From: Pseudomonas sp. dw_358 | GTDB taxonomy: Bacteria; Pseudomonadota; Gammaproteobacteria; Pseudomonadales; Pseudomonadaceae | DNA length: 64,000 nucleotides | NCBI RefSeq assembly: GCF_018449655.1 | Contig: NZ_JAAVUX010000011.1 | Location: 105,830-169,829, forward strand | Reading direction: 5' to 3' | Part shown: positions 33,837-41,591 of the stretch, one piece after another | Numbering within the stretch: the first letter of the stretch is position 1 | Layout: every line of letters begins with the position of its first letter | The notes under the pieces: model-generated | Seen by the model: only the letters and a program-made list of their open reading frames with translations | Databases searched by the model: none | What the model was told of the DNA's origin: nothing | Made by a program: the position numbers and the translations under genes

Positions 33837-34676
33837 TCAGTCTGGAAGGTTTGAGCAGCGCTTGCGATACGCTGCCGGAGTCAGGCCATAGGCGCGGACG
33901 AACCAGCGGCCCAGATGGCTTTGGTCGGCAAAACCCAGATCGCTGGCCACGTCCGCCGGCCAGGCGCCGCTGGCCAGCTGTCGACGGGCGCGGGCCAGGC
34001 GCAGCTGCACCAGATAGGCATGGGGTGGCAGACCGAAGGCGGCGCGAAAGGCCCGGCTCAGGCGAAAGCGATCCACACCGCAGGCGGCCGCCAACTGATC
34101 CAGGCCAATGTCGGCGTGGATGTGGGCATGCAGATAGTCGCGGGCGCGCAACGCCACCAGTGGCAGTCTCGGGTCGCTGTCGTCGCGCTGGCGCCAGTGC
34201 AGCTGGCGGGCCAATCGACCGAGGAGGGTGTCCAGCGCTGTCTGGCGGACGATGCGAAACTCGCTGTGGTGCAGGGTGCCGAAAGCATTCTGGATGGCCT
34301 GGCCCAGCAGCGGATCGTTGACCAGGTTATGGGCAAAGCTCAAGGGGCATTGCTCGGGTGCCTGTTCGAACACCGCGCTCATCTCTCGCTGTAGCCACAG
34401 TGGGTCCAGGTACAGCATCCGATAGGAAAAACCCTCGGCGGTGGGGCCCTCACCGTCATGAATTTCTCCCGGCTCCACGAGAAACACCTGCCCCGGTGTG
34501 CTGTCATGGCGCGTGCGGCGACAGTTGAACTGCTGCACGCCCTGATCGGTGACACCCACCAGGTAGCTGTCATGAAAGTGCGGATCGTAGGCGTGCCCCT
34601 CGCTGAAGCGCGCGTGCAAGGTCTCGATGCCGGTTTCGGCATCCTGCTTGAGGTCGATCCAGTGTTTTGCAGTCAT
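33837..34676 (-). CDS. AraC family transcriptional regulator
   Basis: This 279-residue regulator has an N-terminal cupin sensor domain (HFHDSYLVGVT, PGQVFLVEPGEIHDG) and a C-terminal double helix-turn-helix (GLDQLAAACGVDRFRLSRAF, then VASDLGFADQSHLGRWF). It is upstream of a LysE-type exporter on the same strand, 53 nt apart, a common regulator-exporter pairing. The inducer is unknown. I start at the ATG at 34676. Confidence 0.92.
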   Translation of the reverse strand: MTAKHWIDLKQDAETGIETLHARFSEGHAYDPHFHDSYLVGVTDQGVQQFNCRRTRHDSTPGQVFLVEPGEIHDGEGPTAEGFSYRMLYLDPLWLQREMSAVFEQAPEQCPLSFAHNLVNDPLLGQAIQNAFGTLHHSEFRIVRQTALDTLLGRLARQLHWRQRDDSDPRLPLVALRARDYLHAHIHADIGLDQLAAACGVDRFRLSRAFRAAFGLPPHAYLVQLRLARARRQLASGAWPADVASDLGFADQSHLGRWFVRAYGLTPAAYRKRCSNLPD

Positions 34677-34746
34677 CGCGGGGCCCGGTTCATTGAGCGC
34701 AGGATGAATCACCCCTACGGGAACCGTCTAGACGATTTGTGCACAC

Positions 34747-35607
34747 TCAGTGCAACGGTCGCCATTGCCCGACCAGATGCACCCGGTCGTCTTGGCCTTC
34801 CACCGAAAAGCGACCCGAAGCACCGGCTGCGCTGGCGTGCAGCCCCACGTCGCTGGGCAGTTGCAAGGGTTGCTCGAACTGCACGGCGATCTCCACATTG
34901 GCCACCGGCACATGCTCGCGCAAGGCTGCCAGGGCACGGGCCTTGGTCCACATGCCGTGGGCGATAGCCTGGGGGAAACCGAACATCCTCGCGCTGGCGG
35001 CGCTCAAGTGGATCGGGTTGTAGTCGCCGGACACCTTGGCATATTGCCGGCCGCAGTCACTGAGTGCGGCCCAGCGGGCAATTTCGCTCATCGGCAGTTC
35101 GCCGGTCACTGGCGGGTTGCTCACCACGGGTTGCCCGGCAATGTGCACGTCGTGGCAGAGCAGGGTGCTGGTTTCTTCCCAAAGCGGGCCCAACGGATCT
35201 TGCACTTGCGTGATCAGGTCGAAAAGCGTGCCTTTTTCGTGAGGCGTCAGATTGGCCACGTGGACGCTGACCTGGACACCGCTGATGCCGCCCAACGGGC
35301 GTTGGATACGAATGATATTGCGCAGGTGCAGCAGGCCCCGCAGGGGGAATGGAAAGCTTTTGTCGGTCAACAGCTGCAGCTGCATGGCGAAGGCGAGCAC
35401 GTGAGGATAAGTGGCCGGCAGCAGATTGCCCGCACCGTAGCCGCATACTTTGCGATAGGCCGCGAGTTTTTCGGGATCGGGACGCAGCCAGCAGCGCAGG
35501 GCAAGCGACGGCAGTTGCTCTCCACTGACTTTGCGTTTGAGTGCCGCACGGGCATAAAGACCGGCCAGCTGCGCTGGCTGTTCCAGGGTCTGCCATTGGC
35601 GTGACAT
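34747..35607 (-). CDS. MaoC-like (R)-specific enoyl hydratase/dehydratase
   Basis: This 286-residue hot-dog-fold protein has a hydratase-2 motif in its C-terminal half (YAKVSGDYNPIHLSAASARM with AIAHGMW), including the Asp and His expected for catalysis. It probably hydrates or dehydrates acyl-thioesters. It starts 2 nt after the FabG-like gene. Together they resemble the M. tuberculosis Rv0241c-Rv0242c (HtdX-FabG4) pair. It ends about 70 nt before the AraC gene. Confidence 0.88.
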   Translation of the reverse strand: MSRQWQTLEQPAQLAGLYARAALKRKVSGEQLPSLALRCWLRPDPEKLAAYRKVCGYGAGNLLPATYPHVLAFAMQLQLLTDKSFPFPLRGLLHLRNIIRIQRPLGGISGVQVSVHVANLTPHEKGTLFDLITQVQDPLGPLWEETSTLLCHDVHIAGQPVVSNPPVTGELPMSEIARWAALSDCGRQYAKVSGDYNPIHLSAASARMFGFPQAIAHGMWTKARALAALREHVPVANVEIAVQFEQPLQLPSDVGLHASAAGASGRFSVEGQDDRVHLVGQWRPLH

Positions 35608-35609
35608 GG

Positions 35610-36962
35610 TCAGGCTCCCACCAGGCTCTGGCCGCAGACGCGCAGCACCTGGCCGTTGATTGCGCCGCTGCCGGGCTGGGCCAGCCAGGCGACCACTTCC
35701 GCGACATCCTGGGGCAGACCACCTTGACCGAGCGAGCTCAAGCGGCGCCCGGCCTCCCGCAAGGCAAAAGGTATCTGCGCGGTCATGTGTGTCTCGATGA
35801 AGCCGGGTGCCACCGCATTGATGCTTGCGCCCCGTGCCGCCAGCCGTGGCGCCCAGGCCTGGGCCAGGCCGATAAGCCCGGCCTTGCTGGCGGCGTAGTT
35901 GCATTGTCCGCGGTTGCCAGCAATGGCGCTGGTGGAGGACAGCAGGATCACCCGGCCGTCATTGGCCAGGGTGCCGCTTTCGAACAATGCTTCGGTCAGC
36001 CGGCTGGGAGCCTTGAGGTTTACCTCCATGACCGAGTTCCATTGCTCGACGCTCATGTTGATCAGGGTCTTGTCGCGAATGATGCCGGCGTTGTGCACGA
36101 CGATGTCGATACCGTCCGGCAGTGCCTCGATCAAGCGCGGGACGGCATCTTCGGCACAGATGTCCAGGTCGATGGTCTTGCCGTTCAACCGCGCGGCCAG
36201 GGCCTGGAGGTCGCTGCGAGCGCTGGGCACGTCAAGCAGGTGGACGCTGGCGCCGTCGCGGGCAAGGGTTTCGGCAATGGCTGCGCCAATGCCTCGGGCC
36301 GCGCCGGTGATCAGCGCTTTGCGCCCGGCCAGCGGGCGGGTCCAGTCCTCGACCTTGGCCGCGCCGGCACCCAGGCGCAGGACCTGGCCGGAAACATAAG
36401 CGCTTTTGGGCGACAGGAAAAAACGCAGCAAGCCCTCCAACGCATCGCCGCCCTCGTGATCCACGTACACCAGCTGCAGCGTGGCGCCGTTGCGCAGCTC
36501 CTTGGCCAGCGAGCGGCTGAAGCCTTCCAGAGCCCGCTGAGCGATCTGTGCCTCAGGGGCGGCTGTCGGACCGGGCGTACGGCCGAGGATCAACAGATGA
36601 GCGCTGGGCTGCAGATGGCGGAGCAAGGGCGCAAAAAAAACCCGAAGCTGGTCGAGGTCTTCGAGGGTGACGATCAGGCTGGCATCGAACACCACGGCCT
36701 TGAGCGGGACCGGGCTGTTGGTCGACCAGGTGGGCAGGTCAGTGTCGGCGCCGGTCAGGCCCAAGGGCTGTTGGCTCAGTTTGCTGGCAAAGCGGGCGAT
36801 CTCTGCGCACAAGGGGCCATTGCCGAGCAACAAGGCGCCTTCTATGACCTGCTGGCGGCCGGCCTGCCAGCGCTCCAGCCGCGCCGGTGTGGGGAGGCCC
36901 ACCGCGCCGGCGATCCGTCGGCCGATCCCCGAGTTGGCAAAATCGATGTAGGGATCGGACAT
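35610..36962 (-). CDS. FabG4-like two-domain 3-oxoacyl-thioester reductase
   Basis: This 450-residue protein has a diverged N-terminal Rossmann-like domain (about 1-205) fused to a classical short-chain reductase domain. The NAD(P) loop is GAARGIGAAIAE (220-231). The catalytic residues are Ser343, Tyr356 and Lys360 in LSSTSAIAGNRGQCNYAASK. This matches high-molecular-weight FabG (FabG4), which reduces 3-oxoacyl-CoA/ACP. It forms a two-gene unit with the MaoC-like gene. A thiolase gene that commonly accompanies this pair is not present on either side. Confidence 0.9.
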   Translation of the reverse strand: MSDPYIDFANSGIGRRIAGAVGLPTPARLERWQAGRQQVIEGALLLGNGPLCAEIARFASKLSQQPLGLTGADTDLPTWSTNSPVPLKAVVFDASLIVTLEDLDQLRVFFAPLLRHLQPSAHLLILGRTPGPTAAPEAQIAQRALEGFSRSLAKELRNGATLQLVYVDHEGGDALEGLLRFFLSPKSAYVSGQVLRLGAGAAKVEDWTRPLAGRKALITGAARGIGAAIAETLARDGASVHLLDVPSARSDLQALAARLNGKTIDLDICAEDAVPRLIEALPDGIDIVVHNAGIIRDKTLINMSVEQWNSVMEVNLKAPSRLTEALFESGTLANDGRVILLSSTSAIAGNRGQCNYAASKAGLIGLAQAWAPRLAARGASINAVAPGFIETHMTAQIPFALREAGRRLSSLGQGGLPQDVAEVVAWLAQPGSGAINGQVLRVCGQSLVGA

Positions 36963-37031
36963 GGGAGGCACTCCAGCTCAATGGTCTTGAACGGTTGACA
37001 GGTTCCCGGTCGACTCGTTCGCGCCGGTCGG

Positions 37032-38087
37032 TCATCTCACGCTGGCGGTACCCTGGGGCTGACCGGCCATGGCGGTGCGCTGGTTGTGTGCATAACTTTC
37101 GGCCATCACCGAGCAGACCACCAGCTGCAGCGGGTGGTAGATCATGATCGGCAACAGAATCAGGCCCACGCCGGGATTGCCGGCAAAAATCAGCGCCGCC
37201 ATGGGCGCCCCGGCGGCCAAGGATTTCTTGGTGGCGCAGAACACCGCAGCCACCTTGTCGGCATGGTTGAAATGCAAGGCTCGCGCGGTGCGGGTGGTGA
37301 GTATCAGGATCACCGCCAGCAGGATTGCGGTACCGACGAAGGCGGTGACGATGACCGAGCTGCCCTGTTTCTGCCACATCCCGGAGACCATCGAGTTGGC
37401 GAAGGCCGAATACACCAACAACAGAATCACCAGCTTGTCCATGATGCTGGTGTAGCGCTTGTAACGGGCGAAAAACGTGCCCAGCCATGGTCGTACGACC
37501 TGGCCCAGCACCAGCGGCAACAGCAGCATGGCGCACAGGTCCAGCAGGGTCGAACCCAGGTCGATACCGCCGGCGCCCGAGCCGACCACCAAACTGACCA
37601 GCCAGGGGGTGATGAAAATGCCGACGACACTGGACAGGCTGGCATTGAGGATGGCAGCGGGGACGTTGCCCCCCGCGCTGCCGGTCAAGGCCACCGAGGA
37701 TGAAATGGTCGAGGGCAGGGCGCACAGATAGAAGAACCCCAACATCAACAACGGCGGAATATGCGCGCCCAGCACTTTGTCACACACCAGCCAGATCAAC
37801 GGAAACACCACGAAGGTGAAGCCTTGGACCATCGCGTGCAGTCGCCAGTTTTTCAGGCCATGGGCAATCTGCTCGCTGGAGAGGTTGACCCCGTGGAGGA
37901 AGAACACCAGAAACACCCCGACGTTGATCACGATTTCCGCGTGCAACGGCCCGCCCGTCGCGCCGTAGCGGGGGAAAAAGTAAGCCAGCAAAGTTGCCAG
38001 TAGCATGCCGCAGAGGAACCAGTCGGTTACGACGCGTTTGAGGTGTTTGAAAGCGTGCATGAGAGAGCCTGCGAAACGATTTGTCAT
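37032..38087 (-). CDS. SBF-family (bile acid:sodium symporter-like) transporter
   Basis: This 351-residue membrane protein has about ten hydrophobic helices. Family-like motifs include FYLCALPSTISSSVALT, GGNVPAAILNASLSSVVG and VFCATKKSLAAGAPMA. The YfeH-like branch is usual in bacteria; the substrate is unknown. I start at the ATG at 38087; the ATG at 38060 is also possible. It is divergent from an AraC regulator only 60 nt away, which probably controls it. Confidence 0.9.
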   Translation of the reverse strand: MTNRFAGSLMHAFKHLKRVVTDWFLCGMLLATLLAYFFPRYGATGGPLHAEIVINVGVFLVFFLHGVNLSSEQIAHGLKNWRLHAMVQGFTFVVFPLIWLVCDKVLGAHIPPLLMLGFFYLCALPSTISSSVALTGSAGGNVPAAILNASLSSVVGIFITPWLVSLVVGSGAGGIDLGSTLLDLCAMLLLPLVLGQVVRPWLGTFFARYKRYTSIMDKLVILLLVYSAFANSMVSGMWQKQGSSVIVTAFVGTAILLAVILILTTRTARALHFNHADKVAAVFCATKKSLAAGAPMAALIFAGNPGVGLILLPIMIYHPLQLVVCSVMAESYAHNQRTAMAGQPQGTASVR

Positions 38088-38147
38088 GATTGATTCCACA
38101 GCCTAACGTAGCGGCTATCCCTCCGTCTTGCGACACAAGGCCAAGCG

Positions 38148-38939
38148 ATGCCGACTAACGGACAATATCAGTTGCAGCGCGCGATCCCGGAACTGCGGGA
38201 ACTGCCACGACCGCTCTATGCCCGCGCCGAAAGCCTCAGTGCCGGCAGCTGGACGCCTGCTCATCGGCACGACTGGGTGCAGTTTTCCTATGCCATCAGT
38301 GGCGTACTGGGGGTGCATACCGATGACGGCAGTTTCTTTGCGCCGTCCCAGTGGGGGGTGTGGATACCGTCAGGCATGGTGCATGAGGTGGTGACGTCCA
38401 CTCGCGCGGAGATGCGCAGCCTCTACATCAGCACCGAGGCGGCGGGCTGCGCCGGTCAGCATTGTCGGGTGCTGGAGGTGACACCGCTGGCCCGCGAGTT
38501 GATCAAGGGGTTTTGTCAGCTGCCGGTTGAGTATCCTCTGGAAGATGGCCCGCAGTCGCGACTGGTGCAAGTCCTCCTCGATCAGTTGGTCAGCCTGCCC
38601 GAGGTGGCCTTCTCCCTGCCATTGCCGCGCCATCCGCGTTTGCTGGCGCTGTGCACCGACTTGATCGAGGTGCCCGATGCGGTGGTCACCCTGACCGATT
38701 GGGCCCGGCGCCTGGCCATGTCCGAAAAGACCTTGATGCGCCTGTTCCAGCGCGAAACCGGGCTCAGCTTTCGCGGCTGGCGCCAGCGCATGCGTCTGCT
38801 GTCTTCCCTTGACGCTCTGGAGGAAGGGCGCAGCGTGACCGCCACTGCCCTGAGCTGCGGCTACGACTCCACCTCGGCTTTCATTGCGGCCTTCAAGACC
38901 CTGTTCGGTGCGACGCCAGGAGAATTGTTTCGCGTCTGA
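38148..38939 (+). CDS. AraC family regulator with cupin sensor domain
   Basis: This 263-residue regulator has an N-terminal cupin (THRHDWVQFSY-like: AHRHDWVQFSYAISGVLGVH, and WIPSGMVHEV) and a C-terminal AraC DNA-binding domain (LTDWARRLAMSEKTLMRLF and VTATALSCGYDSTSAFIAAF). The layout is close to NimR-type regulators. It is divergently paired with the SBF-family transporter, so it likely regulates that gene and itself. Confidence 0.92.
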   Translation: MPTNGQYQLQRAIPELRELPRPLYARAESLSAGSWTPAHRHDWVQFSYAISGVLGVHTDDGSFFAPSQWGVWIPSGMVHEVVTSTRAEMRSLYISTEAAGCAGQHCRVLEVTPLARELIKGFCQLPVEYPLEDGPQSRLVQVLLDQLVSLPEVAFSLPLPRHPRLLALCTDLIEVPDAVVTLTDWARRLAMSEKTLMRLFQRETGLSFRGWRQRMRLLSSLDALEEGRSVTATALSCGYDSTSAFIAAFKTLFGATPGELFRV

Positions 38940-39073
38940 AGGGGCTGTCTTTTTCTGCCTCACCCACTCACCTCTTCCTACACCCGCCGTCCTGGCCATC
39001 CCATGGGGCCAGTCGGCGCGCTCCCTTAGCGTGCGTTTGCTTTCGCGAATTCACGATATGGAGCGTTTTGAAT

Positions 39074-40147
39074 ATGTTTTCTCACACCACCAATTTGTTT
39101 TCCCTCAGCCGGCTAAGGGTGGCTGTCGGGCTGGCCTGTCTAGCGGGAGCGCCCGTGATGGCCGCACCCCTGGCGTCGGGTGATTCAGCCGTGATACAGC
39201 CCGGTGATGCGCACCAAAGCGGGTTTCTTGAGTCCGGAGCCGCGCGATCGACCTCGACGCAAACTGTGCTCGGTCTGTACAACGCCGCGCCGGTTATCTG
39301 GAATGCCGAGACGGTTGGCCTGCGCAGCCGTTTCGACGAGCTGCGTCGCGAGCCCTCGACCACGGGCCTTTGGCTGCGTGCGCAGGGTGCGCGCTACAAC
39401 GTCAGCCCGGTGGGTGCGACCGGCTACGAGCTGCGCCATGGCGGCCTGACCCTGGGCGCTGATGCGACCCTCAGCGAGCAGTTCACTGTGGGTGTGCTGG
39501 TGGGTACCAGTCAGTCGAACCTGGACTTCTCCAAAGGCACCAAGGGCCGTATCGACAGTGCCTATCTGGGCGCTTATGCCGGTTGGGCCGACGCTGACGG
39601 TCTGTACGTCGATGCGCTGATCAAGGCCAACCGGTTCAGCAACCGTGCCGATGTGCAGATGAGCGATAGCGTTCAGGCACGCGGTAAATATCACGACTAC
39701 GGGATCGGCGGTTCGCTGGAACTGGGCAAGCGCTTTGACCTGGCCGAGGGCTGGTACGCCAAGCCCTACGGGCAAATGGCTGCACTGTCTGTCCAGGGCA
39801 AGGATTACCGCCTGAGCAACGGCCTGGAGGCCAGCAACAACTCGGTTCGTTCGCTCACCGGCAAGCTGGGAGGCCAGTTCGGCCGGACCCTGGCTATGGC
39901 CGGCGGGGGCACGCTGCAACCCTATGTCAAGATTGCCGCCACCCGGGAGTTTGCCAACGGCAATCAGGTCCGGATCAACGACCAGACCATCGACAACAGT
40001 TTGGCAGGTAGCGGTGTCGAACTGGGCACCGGATTTGTCGCACAACTGAGCCCGGCCTGGCAGCTGAACGCTGATTTCGACTACGGTCGCGGTGAGCGAG
40101 TAGACCAGGCGTATGGCGTCAGCGCGGGTCTGCGCTACGCTTTCTGA
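39074..40147 (+). CDS. Autotransporter beta-barrel outer-membrane protein with minimal passenger
   Basis: This 357-residue protein has a Sec signal peptide (about 14-34, RVAVGLACLAGAPVMA). A short region of some 50 residues follows, then the autotransporter junction motif around WNAETVGLRSRFDELR (about residue 77). A barrel of about 265 residues ends in the outer-membrane-type aromatic terminus GLRYAF. Normal autotransporters carry a large passenger; here it is almost absent. The ATG at 39074 has GGAG 10 nt upstream; a TTG at 39068 is closer to it. A GC-rich hairpin follows the gene. I cannot predict its role beyond an outer-membrane barrel. Confidence 0.88.
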   Translation: MFSHTTNLFSLSRLRVAVGLACLAGAPVMAAPLASGDSAVIQPGDAHQSGFLESGAARSTSTQTVLGLYNAAPVIWNAETVGLRSRFDELRREPSTTGLWLRAQGARYNVSPVGATGYELRHGGLTLGADATLSEQFTVGVLVGTSQSNLDFSKGTKGRIDSAYLGAYAGWADADGLYVDALIKANRFSNRADVQMSDSVQARGKYHDYGIGGSLELGKRFDLAEGWYAKPYGQMAALSVQGKDYRLSNGLEASNNSVRSLTGKLGGQFGRTLAMAGGGTLQPYVKIAATREFANGNQVRINDQTIDNSLAGSGVELGTGFVAQLSPAWQLNADFDYGRGERVDQAYGVSAGLRYAF

Positions 40148-40164
40148 CCAAGCTGCATGTCCAG

Positions 40165-40190
40165 ACAGCCCGCCCTTGTTGGCGGGCTGT
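40165..40190 (+). terminator. GC-rich terminator-like hairpin after the autotransporter gene
   Basis: ACAGCCCGCC (40165-40174) pairs perfectly with GGCGGGCTGT (40181-40190) around a 6-nt loop, 18 nt after the stop. Only a short T-containing tail follows, so termination may be partial. Confidence 0.7.
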
Positions 40191-40291
40191 TTGCATCTGT
40201 ACGTCGCCAATGGTCGGCAATCGTCTCTCGCTATGAGAGGATGCATGCTGAATTCGCGTGTTTGGCCACGAAGGACCCAGAATAAAAGCTG

Positions 40292-41188
40292 ATGAAGACT
40301 CCAAAACGCATTGAGCCCCTGATCGAAGACGGTCTGGTGGACGAGGTGCTGCGCCCACTCATGAGTGGTAAAGAGGCAGCTGTCTATGTGGTACGTTGCG
40401 GCAATGAGCTGCGCTGCGCCAAGGTCTACAAGGAGGCGAACAAACGAAGTTTTCGTCAGGCGGCGGAGTACCAGGAGGGCCGCAAGGTCCGCAACAGTCG
40501 GCAGGCCCGGGCTATGGCCAAGGGCTCCAAGTTCGGCCGTAAAGAGGCCGAGGAGTCCTGGCAGAACGCCGAAGTTGCCGCGCTGTTTCGCCTGGCCGGT
40601 GCCGGGGTGCGCGTGCCCAAGCCCTTCGACTTTCTCGAAGGCGTGCTGCTCATGGAGATGGTCTGCGACGAATACGGTGACGCCGCGCCACGGCTCAACG
40701 ACGTCTCGCTGGAACCGGATCAGGCGCGGGAATATCACGAGTTTCTGATTCGCCAGATCGTGCTGATGTTGTGCACCGGACTGGTGCACGGCGACCTGTC
40801 CGAGTTCAACGTGCTGTTGTCGCCGGCTGGCCCGGTCATTATCGACCTGCCTCAGGCTGTGGATGCGGCGGCCAACAACCATGCCTTCAGCATGCTGGAG
40901 CGTGATGTCGGCAACATGGCCAGTTATTTCGGCCAGTTCGCCCCGGAGCTCAAGCACACGCGCTATGCGAAGGAGATGTGGGCGTTGTACGAAGCCGGCA
41001 GCCTGCACCCGGCCAGCGTCCTGACTGGCGAGTTCGCCGAAGAAGAGGTCGAAGCCGATGTGGGTGGGGTCATGCGCGAGATCGAAGCAGCGCGCCTGGA
41101 TGACGCTCGTCGCCGGGCCGCGCGGGAAGCCGACGACAGCCCGCCGGGCAAGTCCGACGAGCCACCGCCGCCGCCCTGGATGCAGTGA
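40292..41188 (+). CDS. RIO-family serine protein kinase
   Basis: This 298-residue RIO1-like atypical kinase has the ATP-binding Lys44 (CAKVYKEANKRSF) and the catalytic loop HGDLSEFN (Asp168). The metal-binding IDLPQAVD (Asp185) takes the place of DFG, as in RIO kinases. The C-terminal tail is acidic then Pro-rich (SDEPPPPPWMQ). Bacterial RIO kinases are widespread in pseudomonads; their targets are unclear. The gene ends 1 nt before the convergent cueR gene. Confidence 0.92.
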   Translation: MKTPKRIEPLIEDGLVDEVLRPLMSGKEAAVYVVRCGNELRCAKVYKEANKRSFRQAAEYQEGRKVRNSRQARAMAKGSKFGRKEAEESWQNAEVAALFRLAGAGVRVPKPFDFLEGVLLMEMVCDEYGDAAPRLNDVSLEPDQAREYHEFLIRQIVLMLCTGLVHGDLSEFNVLLSPAGPVIIDLPQAVDAAANNHAFSMLERDVGNMASYFGQFAPELKHTRYAKEMWALYEAGSLHPASVLTGEFAEEEVEADVGGVMREIEAARLDDARRRAAREADDSPPGKSDEPPPPPWMQ

Positions 41189-41189
41189 C

Positions 41190-41591
41190 TCAGTGACAGC
41201 CGACGCCGGATGCCAGGTTCATCAGAATCGGACAGTCCGGCCGGTCGTCACCGTGGCAATGGCCGATCAGGTGCTGCAGGGTATCGCGCAAGGTCTTGAG
41301 CTCCTCGATGCGCCGGTCAAGGTCGGCCACGTGCTGCCCGGCCAGCGCCTTGACGTCGGCGCTGGCGCGGCTGCGGTCCTGCCACAGGGCCAGCAGCCGC
41401 GCGACTTCCTCCAGGGAAAACCCCAGGTCTCGCGAACGCTTGATGAAGGCCAGCGTATGCAGGTCTTCAGGCTGATAGAGGCGGTAGCCGCTGTCACTGC
41501 GGTGAGCAGCTGCCAGCAGTCCGATGGATTCGTAATAGCGAATCATTTTTGCGCTGAGCCCACTCTTGCGGGCCGCCTGGCCGATGTTCAT
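41190..41591 (-). CDS. cueR: CueR, Cu(I)-responsive MerR-family activator
   Basis: This 133-residue regulator has the MerR N-terminal winged helix (MNIGQAARKSGLSAKMIRYY) and a C-terminal metal loop with Cys112 and Cys120 in CHGDDRPDC. This is the spacing that binds monovalent copper in CueR, and further Cys/His residues end the protein. The start at 41591 overlaps the copA stop by 4 nt, so it is translated from the copA transcript. Two matching CueR promoter elements occur nearby, upstream of copA and copZ. Confidence 0.95.
   Translation of the reverse strand: MNIGQAARKSGLSAKMIRYYESIGLLAAAHRSDSGYRLYQPEDLHTLAFIKRSRDLGFSLEEVARLLALWQDRSRASADVKALAGQHVADLDRRIEELKTLRDTLQHLIGHCHGDDRPDCPILMNLASGVGCH

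Noticed and set aside
39185..41008. Long minus-strand frame (607 codons) spanning two genes
   Set aside because: It is antisense to the autotransporter and RIO kinase genes, which both have clear domains and ribosome sites.
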